Positions 36,201 through 46,800 are shown, counted from the first letter of the stretch. The stretch is DNA of 64,000 nt from an uncultured Paenibacillaceae bacterium (GCA_913056365.1 CAJXLT010000001.1:558001-622000); one strand, 5' to 3'. Notes: generated from the letters alone by a model not told the origin. Made by a program: numbers and translations.

Positions 36201-39131
36201 ATGAATCAAGTATTGCGCGGCAGCAAGTGGGCTGCTTTCCTCGCACTTGCACTTGTCATGAATGTGCTATTGCCGCTTACAGCGAATGAGGTGTCAGCGG
36301 CTGAACCGCACGTGGACAATCCGTTTGAGGGGGCGACCTTCTATGTAACGCCATCCTTCGCAGCTTCTGTGGATCAAGAAATTGCGGCGACGACGGATGA
36401 GATTTTGAAAGGGAAGATGCAAACTGTCCGTAATTCGCCAACTTCTGTATGGTTGCCTTCGATAAGTTCTATTGATCCGACTAACGCAATGGGCGTAGAG
36501 GATCACTTGCTCGAAGCGTTAGCACAGAAGGAGCCAGGTGTTCCGATAACTGCCTCATTCGTTATATATAACATGCCTGGACGCGATTGTTCTGCTGGAG
36601 CTTCTGGAGGCGAAATACCGCTTAGTGAAGCAGGATTGAACCAGTATCGAACACAATATATTGACCCGATCGCCAGCATATTCAGTGATCCGTTGTATGA
36701 GGATATTCGCATCATCGCTATGATCGAGCCTGATGGTCTGCCGAACATGGTGACGAATGCGAGTGACCCTGCATCAGCGTGCGGCATCGCACTAGAAGAG
36801 CAATATTACGAACGTGCGGTACAGTACGCCTTGGATCAATTCGCTGATATTCCGAACGTGTATAGTTATATGGATATTGCTCATTCCGGTTGGTTAGGCT
36901 TCGATGAGAATTTGGTTGCAGCCGCTGACTATTATACCGAAGTTGTTCTTGGTACAGAAGATGGATTCGCCAGTGTAGACGGCTTCGTAACGAACACTTC
37001 CGGCTATACGCCAGTAGAAGAGCCGAACCTGCCTGATCCGAATCTGCGTCTTAATCCGTCAGATCCGGAGCCATGGACGACAGAAGTACGGACAGCCTGG
37101 TTCTATGGCTGGAACAACAACTTCGATGAATCCGACTTCACCGCTGCACTGTATGAAGAGTTAACGACCGTGCATAACTGGCCGGCTGATACAGGATTCT
37201 TGATTGACACATCACGCAATGGTTGGGGCGGAGATGACCGTCCGACAGAAGCGATCGGGACGACGCCGGATGCCTATGCTGATTCCGGGCGAATTGATCG
37301 CCGTACGCATCGCGGACGCTGGTGTAACGTAGATGGAGCAGGTATGGGCTATCTGCCGCAAGCGTCACCGGCAGGATATGCCGATTCGCATCTCGATGCC
37401 TTCATATGGAACAAGGTGCCAGGTGAATCAGACGGTTCTTACTTGGATATTCCGAACGATCAAGGGAAGCTTCCAGACGAGAATTGTGATCCCGATCATC
37501 TCATCGATGATCCTGTAAGACCTCACTACACTGGGGCAATGGCGAATTCTCCGCTAGCTGGCGAGTGGTTCAGCGGGCAGTTTATTATGCTGATTGACAA
37601 TGCGTATCCAGCTATCCCGGTTAGTGAAATTGAGCTTGGCGAATTCAATCTGACAGCGGCTGAGGCGGGCGACAGCGAGGTGGCAATTGCATGGAGCGCT
37701 TCTGCCGAAGCAGTCAGCTACCAGGTACAGCGCAGTGTGAGTGGCGGTCCGTTCGCGGATATTCCAGGTGCTGTCGTGACAGCTCCGCTTGCCTCCTATA
37801 CGGACACAGGTTTGACGAACGGCACGGAATATTGCTATCGCGTGGAAGCGACTGATGGTACGCAGACGAAGTTGTCCGGCAATACGCTATGTGCGACACC
37901 GGAACAAGTTGTCATTAGCAGCGATCTGGAACTGCAGTACAAAGCGTTCGATACGAACGTGAACGATAATCAGATCAAGCCGCACTTCCGCATTGTCAAT
38001 CAAGGCGATACAGCAGTGAATCTAAGCGACGTAAGTATCCGCTACTGGTTCACACAGGATTCAGCACAAGCGATGCAAGTGCATTGTGACTGGGCGGGAG
38101 CAGGATGTTCCGCCATCAATGGCACTGTTGAAGCGATGAGTGTTGGGACAGCATCGGCCGATCATTATATGGAAGTGAATTTCAGCTCAGGCACAATCCC
38201 TGCGAACGGCAGTACGGAGCTGCAGCTTCGCATCAATAAGGCGGATTGGTCGAACTTCAATGAAGCGAACGACTATTCCTTCGATGCAGCCTATACTTCA
38301 TATGCAATTTCAGATAAAGTCACCTTGTATGAGAATGGTCAGCTCGTATCTGGAATAGAACCGGAAGGTGAAGTGTCCGGTCCTCCCGGAGTACCAACAG
38401 GAGTGGCGGCAACAGCTGGCGATCAGCAAGTAACGGTATCGTGGCAAAGTGTGTCAGGCGCAGCTTCGTATGAAGTAGCTTATGGCACAGCAGCTGGAGC
38501 GTTGACGAATGAAGTGACGGCAAGCGGCACTTCGACTACGATTACAGGCTTGACGAATGGTACTACGTATTACTTCGAAGTGCGCGCTGTCAACAGTCAC
38601 GGCAGCAGTGCTTGGTCCAGCACAGTGCAAGCGACTCCTGACACTGTACAGCAGCCTACAGGCGACGTTGTCGCGCAATATATGGCTGGAGATACAACAG
38701 CAGTCAACAATCAAATCAAGCCGAGCTTCAACCTGCGCAACACAGGTGCATCAGCTGTCAATTATAGCGATTACACAATACGCTACTACTTCACTAGTGA
38801 AGGCGCATCCAGCTTCCATGTGTTCTGTGACTGGGCGAGTCATTCCAGCACGAACCAATGCGGTAATGTGACCTATACAGTAGTGCCGCTCAGTACGCCT
38901 GTTACTGGAGCAACGCATTATTTGGAAGTAGGCTTCACAGCAGGCATGGGGACGCTAGCTCCGAATGAGACCGGCGGCAATGTCCAAATCCGACTGCACA
39001 AGCAAGATTGGACGGATCTGAATGAAGCAGATGATTACTCCTTCGATTCTTCCAAGACGGGCTTCGCCGATCATGATAAGGTAGCCGTCTACCAAGGCTC
39101 AACCTTGGTATGGGGTACGCCTCCCCAGTAA
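36201..39131 (+). CDS. Secreted glycoside hydrolase family 6 cellulase/cellobiohydrolase with FN3-CBM3-FN3-CBM3
   Basis: Signal peptide; ASFVIYNMPGRDCSAGASGGEI, IIAMIEPDGLPNMVTN, YMDIAHSGWLGF GH6 motifs; two FN3 (FNLTAAEAGDSEVAIAWS; VTVSWQSVSGAASYEV) and two CBM3 (LELQYKAFDTN; VVAQYMAGDTT). Confidence 0.93.
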   Translation: MNQVLRGSKWAAFLALALVMNVLLPLTANEVSAAEPHVDNPFEGATFYVTPSFAASVDQEIAATTDEILKGKMQTVRNSPTSVWLPSISSIDPTNAMGVEDHLLEALAQKEPGVPITASFVIYNMPGRDCSAGASGGEIPLSEAGLNQYRTQYIDPIASIFSDPLYEDIRIIAMIEPDGLPNMVTNASDPASACGIALEEQYYERAVQYALDQFADIPNVYSYMDIAHSGWLGFDENLVAAADYYTEVVLGTEDGFASVDGFVTNTSGYTPVEEPNLPDPNLRLNPSDPEPWTTEVRTAWFYGWNNNFDESDFTAALYEELTTVHNWPADTGFLIDTSRNGWGGDDRPTEAIGTTPDAYADSGRIDRRTHRGRWCNVDGAGMGYLPQASPAGYADSHLDAFIWNKVPGESDGSYLDIPNDQGKLPDENCDPDHLIDDPVRPHYTGAMANSPLAGEWFSGQFIMLIDNAYPAIPVSEIELGEFNLTAAEAGDSEVAIAWSASAEAVSYQVQRSVSGGPFADIPGAVVTAPLASYTDTGLTNGTEYCYRVEATDGTQTKLSGNTLCATPEQVVISSDLELQYKAFDTNVNDNQIKPHFRIVNQGDTAVNLSDVSIRYWFTQDSAQAMQVHCDWAGAGCSAINGTVEAMSVGTASADHYMEVNFSSGTIPANGSTELQLRINKADWSNFNEANDYSFDAAYTSYAISDKVTLYENGQLVSGIEPEGEVSGPPGVPTGVAATAGDQQVTVSWQSVSGAASYEVAYGTAAGALTNEVTASGTSTTITGLTNGTTYYFEVRAVNSHGSSAWSSTVQATPDTVQQPTGDVVAQYMAGDTTAVNNQIKPSFNLRNTGASAVNYSDYTIRYYFTSEGASSFHVFCDWASHSSTNQCGNVTYTVVPLSTPVTGATHYLEVGFTAGMGTLAPNETGGNVQIRLHKQDWTDLNEADDYSFDSSKTGFADHDKVAVYQGSTLVWGTPPQ

Positions 39132-39173
39132 TACAAGATAGAACGAGCTAATTTGTACCATCACCCGTTAAGC

Positions 39174-39218
39174 AGCCTCCCTGTTCCTATCGATCTCGAT
39201 TAGGGAGGGAGGCTTTTT
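39174..39218 (+). terminator. Intrinsic terminator after the cellulase gene
   Basis: AGCCTCCCT ... AGGGAGGCT followed by TTTTT. Confidence 0.8.
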
Positions 39219-39329
39219 ATGTCTCACAACGCATGTATGAACAATAGCCGAGATAGTAAGAATCGGTTACGATAGAGGGAGTATGGCTGCTTCGACCTGT
39301 ATACGTGTGAGGAGAGGGGAGGGAATTCG

Positions 39330-39959
39330 ATGAATCCGATGTGCTCGACATATGAAGCGCGCTTGCTTCTGCATGTGCATGATCTTGCGTGTCGGGAGGA
39401 GATTATGAAGATGGCTATTCAGCATAACTGGATCACACATGTCGCGCGAAGCAACGAGGAGTGCAAGTCAATTATTGCTGCTGAGTCGCTTGATTTAGTC
39501 GTTGTGGAGCGGGACAAGGATGCTCAAGCTTGCTACACCTTATGCAGTGCGATACGCAGGGAATATTCGCATGACGAGCTTCCGATTTTGTTCATACTGG
39601 ACAATCAGACATCTTCGCAGGTGTCACGAATATACGAACATGGAGCGAACGACTATATAGCTAAGCCTTTCACACTTTGTGAATTGCTCTCACGTATACA
39701 GACACAGCTCAAGATACGCCTGTTGCAGCGGTACATTGCACAATCGATACTAACGAAGACGGAGAAAGAAATTTTATGCTTATACTCACAACATCGCGGA
39801 GAGAAGAGGAGGGAAATTATAAAGCTGCTGAACAAGCAAAAACCTCATCCCATAACGCTCAAAACATTGGACAATCACATTACGAACATTTTGAAAAAAA
39901 TTGACGCTACCCATATCGCTGACGCAGCGATCATCGCGAAGAAGCAGCGGTGGATCTAG
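39330..39959 (+). CDS. Atypical response-regulator-like protein with C-terminal LuxR-type HTH
   Basis: GANDYIAKPFTLCELLSRIQ receiver end; phospho-Asp position reads LDLVVVERDKDA; LTKTEKEILCLYSQHRGEKRREIIKLL...TLDNHITNILKKI. Confidence 0.65.
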   Translation: MNPMCSTYEARLLLHVHDLACREEIMKMAIQHNWITHVARSNEECKSIIAAESLDLVVVERDKDAQACYTLCSAIRREYSHDELPILFILDNQTSSQVSRIYEHGANDYIAKPFTLCELLSRIQTQLKIRLLQRYIAQSILTKTEKEILCLYSQHRGEKRREIIKLLNKQKPHPITLKTLDNHITNILKKIDATHIADAAIIAKKQRWI

Positions 39960-40115
39960 GTTACTTCTACAAGAGGGGCAGGCGAATAAGGGATTGGTCA
40001 TATTGCGCATGCTGGCATCCTTGGAATTGGCATGCTCTTTTGACGTGCCTGTCAGGTCGTATATAATAGAGAGAATGGGGCGGCTGTTCGTCGCTGTCAA
40101 CCTGGAGGTGCGTAC

Positions 40116-41630
40116 ATGAAGCTATTGAACAGCGTAGTTGGCAAGCTGTGGGCGACGATCATCCTGCTAGTCGCAGTCGTGTTGATGATTCTCGGCTTGT
40201 TCTTGCTCGAATATATTGATATGGCCTTTTCGAATTCGAATGATGTGAAGCATCTGTTTATTTATACCGGCGTGATTGGATTCTCCTTGACGACCTTCTT
40301 CGCCTTCTTCCTGTCTACGAAAATTACGCAGCCGCTAGTGAGACTGCGCGATGCGGCAGAACGGCTCACACGCGGAGACTATGATGCCCGGCTGGACTAC
40401 CGCTCATCCGATGAGATCGGGGCGCTGGCGAACTCCTTCGACCATATGGCCGACCAGCTGCAAAACACAGTACGCGATCTCAATCATGAGAAGGAACACT
40501 TAAGCAGTGTGCTGCGCAGTATGACCGACGCGGTCATTACGCTGGATGCGGACGGGCGCGTCATCCTGACGAATCCGCAGGGTGAGAGACTGGTACAGGA
40601 GTGGGGCGCGCTAGAATGGTCGGTCAGTCCTTCAGCAGCGCATGGTCCTGAGCACGATCTAAGTACAGGGCAAGACATCGGTGCGCCTGTGCCCGAGCCG
40701 CTGGAAGGTGTCTTCCACTCCGTCGTGCGCGAGTCGAAGGAACTGACGGACGTTATTCAAGTACACCAAGGCGTCTGGTCTGTCGTGATGACACCGCTGT
40801 ATACGAACCAGCAAGTACGCGGCGCTGTTGCGGTGCTGCGCGACATTACCGAAGAGCACAAGCTGATCAAGCTGCGTAACGACTTCGTTGCCAACGTCTC
40901 GCATGAGCTGCGCACACCGCTCTCCATGCTGCAAGGCTACAGCGAAGCGCTGCTTGACGACATCGCCGATTCACCGGAGCAGCGCAGAGAGCTGGCGCAG
41001 GTCATACTGGACGAATCATTGCGCATGGGCAGACTCGTCCATAACTTGCTCGACTTGGCCCGCATGGAAGCCGGCCATCTCGTCATGAAGGAAGAAGAAG
41101 TCAACGTCACCAACCTCGTGAAGCGCATCGTGCGCAAATTCTCGACAGTAACCAGGGAGCATGAAGTGACGCTGCATATGGAGCTTCCCGCACAAGAGCT
41201 GCTTATTCAAGAAGCAGATGAAGATCGGCTCGAGCAAGTGCTAACGAACCTGACAGACAATGCGTTGCGCCATACGCCAGGCGGCAAGGCGATCACCCTG
41301 CGAGCAACGATGGCTGAGCCGCAAGTCGGGGAAGGGGAGCCGCAGCTGCTGCTGCAAGTGTCCGATCAGGGTGAAGGCATTCCGGCCGAGGACTTGCCGT
41401 ACATCTTCGAGCGCTTCTATAAGGCCGACAAGGCACGGACGAGGGGCTTCAACGGTCCCGGACAGGCGACTGGTGACGCAGCTGCTGACGATGCAACCTT
41501 GGGCGGCGGGACAGGCTTGGGCCTGGCCATAGTGAAAAACATCGTAGAAGGCCATAGCGGCACGATCAAAGCAACAAGCACAGTCGGTCAAGGCACGACC
41601 TTCTCGATTCGTCTGCCTGTTCGTCGATGA
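40116..41630 (+). CDS. Sensor histidine kinase (HAMP-PAS-HisKA-HATPase; ResE-like)
   Basis: FVANVSHELRTPLSMLQGYSEAL; LTNLTDNALRHTPGGKAI; DQGEGIPAEDLPYIFERFYKADKART; GGTGLGLAIVKNIVEGHSG. Confidence 0.95.
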   Translation: MKLLNSVVGKLWATIILLVAVVLMILGLFLLEYIDMAFSNSNDVKHLFIYTGVIGFSLTTFFAFFLSTKITQPLVRLRDAAERLTRGDYDARLDYRSSDEIGALANSFDHMADQLQNTVRDLNHEKEHLSSVLRSMTDAVITLDADGRVILTNPQGERLVQEWGALEWSVSPSAAHGPEHDLSTGQDIGAPVPEPLEGVFHSVVRESKELTDVIQVHQGVWSVVMTPLYTNQQVRGAVAVLRDITEEHKLIKLRNDFVANVSHELRTPLSMLQGYSEALLDDIADSPEQRRELAQVILDESLRMGRLVHNLLDLARMEAGHLVMKEEEVNVTNLVKRIVRKFSTVTREHEVTLHMELPAQELLIQEADEDRLEQVLTNLTDNALRHTPGGKAITLRATMAEPQVGEGEPQLLLQVSDQGEGIPAEDLPYIFERFYKADKARTRGFNGPGQATGDAAADDATLGGGTGLGLAIVKNIVEGHSGTIKATSTVGQGTTFSIRLPVRR

Positions 41631-42067
41631 TCACTCGTATAGGAAGAGTTAAGTTGAAAGTGTAACTAACTAGCAAACTTTCTGGCTTGCTTTCAAATTG
41701 GAGCAGTTCCACAGCAGATAGTAACAGCGCATAGCAGCAGGTAGCAGCATGACATGGCTTCGGAAAGAAGCGGCTGCTGCCTGCTGCTTGCTTGTTGTGC
41801 TAGGTAGTGCACCGGTATATGATTCGTCATCAGATGACAGCGCTTACATACTAGGGGTGCGGGAGAATCGCGAACGATCGAAGCAATTGTTGAATCGTTG
41901 AACATAATCTTGTCCCGCGTGGAACATGCGAGATGAGGAGTTGAGTAGATAGAAGCCAATACGATGGTTCCTTGACTGAGCGCATAGTGGAAGTATCTTG
42001 GGAACTGACTAGACTAGAATAGCATATGCAGGCGCTAGTATGAGCTTTTATGATCAGTCTATGCGTA

Positions 42068-42275
42068 TTAATGGTAGTACTTCCCTTCATTATGGGTAGC
42101 AACTTCCTGTAATTCTTACGATTAACCGTATTTTGAGCTGATTAGTTACCCAACTATCCTTAATCGAAACGCTGGCTTCCACTATTTATGTACTTGGGTA
42201 ACTAATCTTCGATTTTCATGCGATTCGGCTGCGATTATGGGAAGTTGGTACCATTAAAATGAGGTAGTGGTATAA
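42068..42275. repeat. ~200-bp MITE-like inverted-repeat element, copy A
   Basis: GATTAGTTACCCAA...TTGGGTAACTAATC with longer imperfect arms; nearly identical to copies at 51735 and 53557. Confidence 0.85.
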
Positions 42276-42443
42276 ATCAATGAAGCGCAATTAAATACGC
42301 CCCAATAAATCGTAATACTAGGAATTAGCAATCTTCAGTATTCTGATTCATGAATAATTAGGAAAAAAGAACTAAATTTCCATAATTTCATGTACTTTGA
42401 ACAGTTGAAATGGTAAAATCTATTCATGAAGTAAATCTAGGGG

Positions 42444-43067
42444 ATGTTTTTGGATGTGTCTCTCTGTAATTTAAATCAAAATATAAAGGTTGTGTATTAT
42501 GTGAGATACTCAGATTCAGAACTTCTTCTCTTTGTTTCTCCTGAATTTGAATTCATTGATGAAATTACACAGGGACAAGTTTATCATTCATTTTATTCAT
42601 TAACATATAACATGGTATTGTACATTGTTAAGGATTACAGTATTGTTCAAGATGTTATCCAAGAGGCTTTTTTACAAGCTTTAAAAAAAAGGCCCATCAA
42701 TCAAGATAGTAGGCAATGCAAGGCTTGGATTATAGTTGTTACACGTAATATTGCCTTGAATTATATACGAAAATTAAAACGGTTTCACAGGGAGAACAAC
42801 CTTGAAAGTAGCTTCATAAAGGATGTTTATGTTTCAGTTGATGATTCAGTTGAAAACCAGGTTGAGAATAAACTCTTAAAAGATCATATAAGAGAAACAT
42901 TATATTTTATGAAACCGGATTATCGATTGCTGATTGAATTAAGATGGCAGCGTCAGTTATCATATCAAGAAATTTCAGATGAACTTGATTTGTCGCCACA
43001 AGTTGTACAACAAAAATTATTTAGAGCAAGGAAAGCGTTGCGAAAACAAATCAGGGATTGGTTATGA
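42444..43067 (+). CDS. ECF-type RNA polymerase sigma factor
   Basis: YNMVLYIVKDYSIVQDVIQEAFLQALKK; KAWIIVVTRNIALNYIRKLKR; LIELRWQRQLSYQEISDELDLSPQVVQQKLFRARKALRK. Confidence 0.88.
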   Translation: MFLDVSLCNLNQNIKVVYYVRYSDSELLLFVSPEFEFIDEITQGQVYHSFYSLTYNMVLYIVKDYSIVQDVIQEAFLQALKKRPINQDSRQCKAWIIVVTRNIALNYIRKLKRFHRENNLESSFIKDVYVSVDDSVENQVENKLLKDHIRETLYFMKPDYRLLIELRWQRQLSYQEISDELDLSPQVVQQKLFRARKALRKQIRDWL

Positions 43068-43381
43068 AGTAATATTTGAATAGATTCAAAGTAGAAGGAA
43101 GTTAAAACTATTTGGGTGAACAATTATAAATCCAAGGTTCCATAGTAATTATACCTCAAGTATTAATTTATTTTTGTGTATATTCAGAAATTTTTTGAAA
43201 ATCGTAACAAGACTATAAATTGATGTGTTTATATTATATGAGGAGTTGGCCAACACTCAAAGAAGAAAAAATGGAGGTGGGAATTACACGAAAGCAAGTG
43301 GTGAATCGTAGTCACTTTGCCCGTAGGGTCAAATCTGATGAGAACTGTCGATATCAAATTTAATAATGGGAGGTACGGTCC

Positions 43382-43792
43382 ATGAAAAAGCAAAGTAAGT
43401 TGGCCATTATCACTTTATCAGTTGGTATGTTATTCGCTACATCCGCATTTGGAGCAACAGCAAATTTCACTGGGAATCTACCCGCTAACCAAGGTGATAA
43501 TGAGATTAGCACTGTAGGAAGAGCCAATAATTCAAATGTTTATACGTACTTTAAGGTTAAAATAACGAGCTTAGACTCAGGATATACAACTGTTAGAGCT
43601 TGGACGGAAAAAGATGGGATTTTTGGTGGTGGGAATTACTCCAGTCCCTATAATGAAGCTGATCTAAACGTGAATGAAAGTATTTCCTATGATAACGTAC
43701 CGTCCAAAGGTGATAATGTAGTATTGAACTTGGACAACCCAGTTTCAACGTCATCGACTGTTTCAGTTGAAGGAAATTGGACACCAAATTAA
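43382..43792 (+). CDS. Small secreted protein, unknown function
   Basis: 136 aa; signal peptide MKKQSKLAIITLSVGMLFATSAFGA. Confidence 0.75.
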   Translation: MKKQSKLAIITLSVGMLFATSAFGATANFTGNLPANQGDNEISTVGRANNSNVYTYFKVKITSLDSGYTTVRAWTEKDGIFGGGNYSSPYNEADLNVNESISYDNVPSKGDNVVLNLDNPVSTSSTVSVEGNWTPN

Positions 43793-43848
43793 TCTCATTC
43801 ACTTAAACATTTTGCATTGACTAAGTTTTAACGCTGTTATAATAATTT

Positions 43849-43900
43849 AGTGCGTTTTACATGAAGGATTGGGATATTGCAACCTCATGTAAAACGCACT
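43849..43900 (+). promoter_or_regulatory. Long hairpin in the leader of the ABC transporter operon
   Basis: AGTGCGTTTTACATGA(A)GG ... CCTCATGTAAAACGCACT, directly after a TTGACT/TATAAT-like promoter. Confidence 0.7.
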
Positions 43901-43976
43901 CTTCGTTTCATAATAGAAAAGAGCAGCATGTGCAATCTCTGATTGAGTTAAAGTTCCAGATCAGGAGGTCTCAATT

Positions 43977-44813
43977 GTGAATTATTTGAAAATTGACATA
44001 GTAAGATTGACAACAAGCAAATTAGTATTCATGATAATTGTGTTACTATTTGCTATCTCCATTATTGATCCAATAACTGTTCTAATGCATTTTTCAAATT
44101 CAGTTGATTCTGCAGAAAGAATCGGACAAAATCCATTTCAGTTTTGGATGTTGATGAACACAGTGAGTTGGGGGAATAATGTATACAATCTTTTATTTTG
44201 GATACTAGCGTCAATATTAACAGGTTTAATTTATTTTGAGGATAAAAACACTTCCATGTACATGTATCAGATTGTTAGATATAGCAGGAAAAAATACTTG
44301 GTTTCAAAGTTTCTATCTACATGGATGTTTTCGTTTGTAATAATGCTGCTGGTTCTGGAAGTGAATATAATCGTTACTTTTATATTATTCCAAGATAGCA
44401 CGAGTATGACGGACTACTACTATAGGATAATACCTAATAAGGGGAGTTTTGTATACGAACCATTTCAGTCAGATCCGATGTACATGATTCAGATATATAC
44501 CATCTTAAATGCCATTGCGATTTCGATATTTGTTGTGCTTTCACTTTGCATTCAAATGTTGTTTAACATTTCGAATCGATATGTTGCTTTGTTAATTCCT
44601 GTAATCATACTGTATGGGGTGAACTTTATATTTGATTCTTTTCCAATACTATTTGCACATAACATCAGAATGATAATTCAACCTAGGGCTGTCAGCGTGT
44701 TATCTACGATAATCAGTTGGGAAAATGTGTTTGTAGTATTGGGGGGGTGGGTACTGGTGAACTGTCTCCTCATGAGTATAATTTTCTATAAGTCGAGAGA
44801 TTGCTATGAATAG
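43977..44813 (+). CDS. ABC transporter permease-like membrane protein
   Basis: Multiple TM segments; operon with ABC ATPase. Confidence 0.6.
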   Translation: MNYLKIDIVRLTTSKLVFMIIVLLFAISIIDPITVLMHFSNSVDSAERIGQNPFQFWMLMNTVSWGNNVYNLLFWILASILTGLIYFEDKNTSMYMYQIVRYSRKKYLVSKFLSTWMFSFVIMLLVLEVNIIVTFILFQDSTSMTDYYYRIIPNKGSFVYEPFQSDPMYMIQIYTILNAIAISIFVVLSLCIQMLFNISNRYVALLIPVIILYGVNFIFDSFPILFAHNIRMIIQPRAVSVLSTIISWENVFVVLGGWVLVNCLLMSIIFYKSRDCYE

Positions 44814-45453
44814 GGTTGCTTTTTTATTATTGTTCTCCATATATATAGCTGTCACTGCAAATGTTTATACAATTAAAGCTTCTATCGGATATAATTGGTT
44901 TGATCAATGGTTTTTTGATAAATTTTTTGTTTTTCAATTTATGTCAATAGTCATACTAGGCTTAATCATTGAGGGCAAACAGTATCATTATTTGTCATAT
45001 GTAAGGATTGCAAACCGGAGGGGGATATTAAGGAATCAATTGATAAGATATTACGGACAAGCATTTATATACATAAATATAATGTTTTTATTCATTATAT
45101 CGGGAGGTTATTTACTCCATTTATTGAATGAAAGTGAAAGTGTGATGAAAATAATAGACTGGTATTTAAGATATTTTTTGGGTTTGATTATTTTCATAAA
45201 CGTTATGTTATGTTTGCATTGGTCTAATCATCAAATCTTGAGTCGATATTGTACGTTTATCGTTTTTGTCTGGCTTTCTATTGAGCAAATATTTCTAAAT
45301 CCATATATAAAAAAGTTTTTTTCATTGGACATCAATTTTTTATTCTCATGGATCTTTCATAAAAGTGCTGTGAGTTATTTGGTTATGGTTTTATGGGTAA
45401 GTATCACTTTACTACTATCCAGTAGGCTTAGCGATAAGAGGGATTTTCTATGA
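44806..45453 (+). CDS. Membrane protein (ABC-associated)
   Basis: Multiple TM segments; overlapping start with upstream gene. Confidence 0.55.
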   Translation: MNRVAFLLLFSIYIAVTANVYTIKASIGYNWFDQWFFDKFFVFQFMSIVILGLIIEGKQYHYLSYVRIANRRGILRNQLIRYYGQAFIYINIMFLFIISGGYLLHLLNESESVMKIIDWYLRYFLGLIIFINVMLCLHWSNHQILSRYCTFIVFVWLSIEQIFLNPYIKKFFSLDINFLFSWIFHKSAVSYLVMVLWVSITLLLSSRLSDKRDFL

Positions 45454-46139
45454 TGCATGTTATTATAAATCTGAAAGTTACCATAACCGTGATCTTAGCT
45501 AGTGTTATTATTAGCTATGGATATTTAAGAATGATGGATATTGGTAATCTTACAACTATGTACCAAACGATTTTTGGTGGAAAACCACTAAATGGAATAA
45601 TGCTAAAGGGATTATTTATTACTATATTGTCTCTATTACAGTTTATAACAATTGATTATATTGTGTTTTATTTAGACAATGCAGATTCTTTGACTGTACG
45701 TTATGGAAGCAAAGACAGATGGTTAAAGGCCTTACTAAATGGTTGTTTCATGCTCACAGCGGGTTATGTGTTTTTTATTACTTTTACATGGTTATTACTC
45801 GATATCGTATTTAATTACTTAGAAATTCAATGGATAGATTTGGGCACTGTTGGAATGGTAGGGAGAATCTATTTATTTTGCGTTATTATAGTTTTGATTC
45901 AGATCAGTTTATTGATTAAATTTACTAAAACTAGCGCATATCTGATCATGTGTGGGATTATGATCGTATTAGCCTTGACTAGCCATAATCAAGGTGGAGT
46001 GATTAGCATACTGCCTCAATGGAGAAGTCCTATGACTAGCTTTTTCAATATCATTGTGAACATGCTTATCGTTCTTATATTAATATTGGTTATTCGAAGA
46101 ATCATTCATAAGAAGGAGTTGGTATCCTATGAAAATTGA
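45450..46139 (+). CDS. Membrane protein (ABC-associated)
   Basis: Multiple TM segments; overlaps both neighbours. Confidence 0.55.
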   Translation: MMHVIINLKVTITVILASVIISYGYLRMMDIGNLTTMYQTIFGGKPLNGIMLKGLFITILSLLQFITIDYIVFYLDNADSLTVRYGSKDRWLKALLNGCFMLTAGYVFFITFTWLLLDIVFNYLEIQWIDLGTVGMVGRIYLFCVIIVLIQISLLIKFTKTSAYLIMCGIMIVLALTSHNQGGVISILPQWRSPMTSFFNIIVNMLIVLILILVIRRIIHKKELVSYEN

Positions 46140-46800
46140 AGTGAAGAATTATACGAAGACAATCGGTAAAATAAATGTTCTTGAAAATGTGAATGTTTGC
46201 TTTAATAACGGGAATATATATGGGATAGTTGGAAAAAACGGAAGTGGGAAAACAATGTTGTTAAGAATGATTGCTGGTCTCATAATACCAACAAGTGGGG
46301 AAGTGAGGGTAGATGAGAAACTATTGGGCAAAGATATGTCGTTTCCAAATAATTTAGGAATTTTACTTGAGAAACCGAGTTTTCTTCCTAATATTACAGG
46401 ATATGAAAATTTACAAATGTTAGCTAAAATTCGAAATATAACCTCGAGTGAAAATATTCAAAATTTCATGGACTTATTTGATTTGGATTGGAAATCCAAA
46501 AAGAAATTCAAGGAATATTCTCTCGGTATGAAGCAGAAATTGGGGATCATTCAAGCAGTAATGGAGAACCAAGAAATCGTCATACTAGATGAACCTTTCA
46601 ATGCATTAGATGAGAATTCAGTGGGCATTTTAAGAAATTTTTTGAAAAAATTAAAATCAGAAGGGAAGTTAATCGTGATGACATCACATAACAAAGAAGA
46701 TATTCAATTATTGTGTGATTATACGTTTATTATCGATGAAGGTAAAATTATAGAATCAGATTCTAGTTTTTGTACGAGTAATATTCAAGACTTAGTGTAA
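46129..46800 (+). CDS. ABC transporter ATP-binding protein
   Basis: YGIVGKNGSGKTMLLRMIAGLI Walker A; YSLGMKQKLGIIQAVMENQEIVILDEPFNALDE signature/Walker B. Confidence 0.93.
   Translation: MKIEVKNYTKTIGKINVLENVNVCFNNGNIYGIVGKNGSGKTMLLRMIAGLIIPTSGEVRVDEKLLGKDMSFPNNLGILLEKPSFLPNITGYENLQMLAKIRNITSSENIQNFMDLFDLDWKSKKKFKEYSLGMKQKLGIIQAVMENQEIVILDEPFNALDENSVGILRNFLKKLKSEGKLIVMTSHNKEDIQLLCDYTFIIDEGKIIESDSSFCTSNIQDLV

Noticed and set aside
43382-43792. Lactococcin-972-type bacteriocin
   Set aside because: Secreted protein beside an ABC transporter is suggestive, but I could not identify family-defining motifs; left as unknown.
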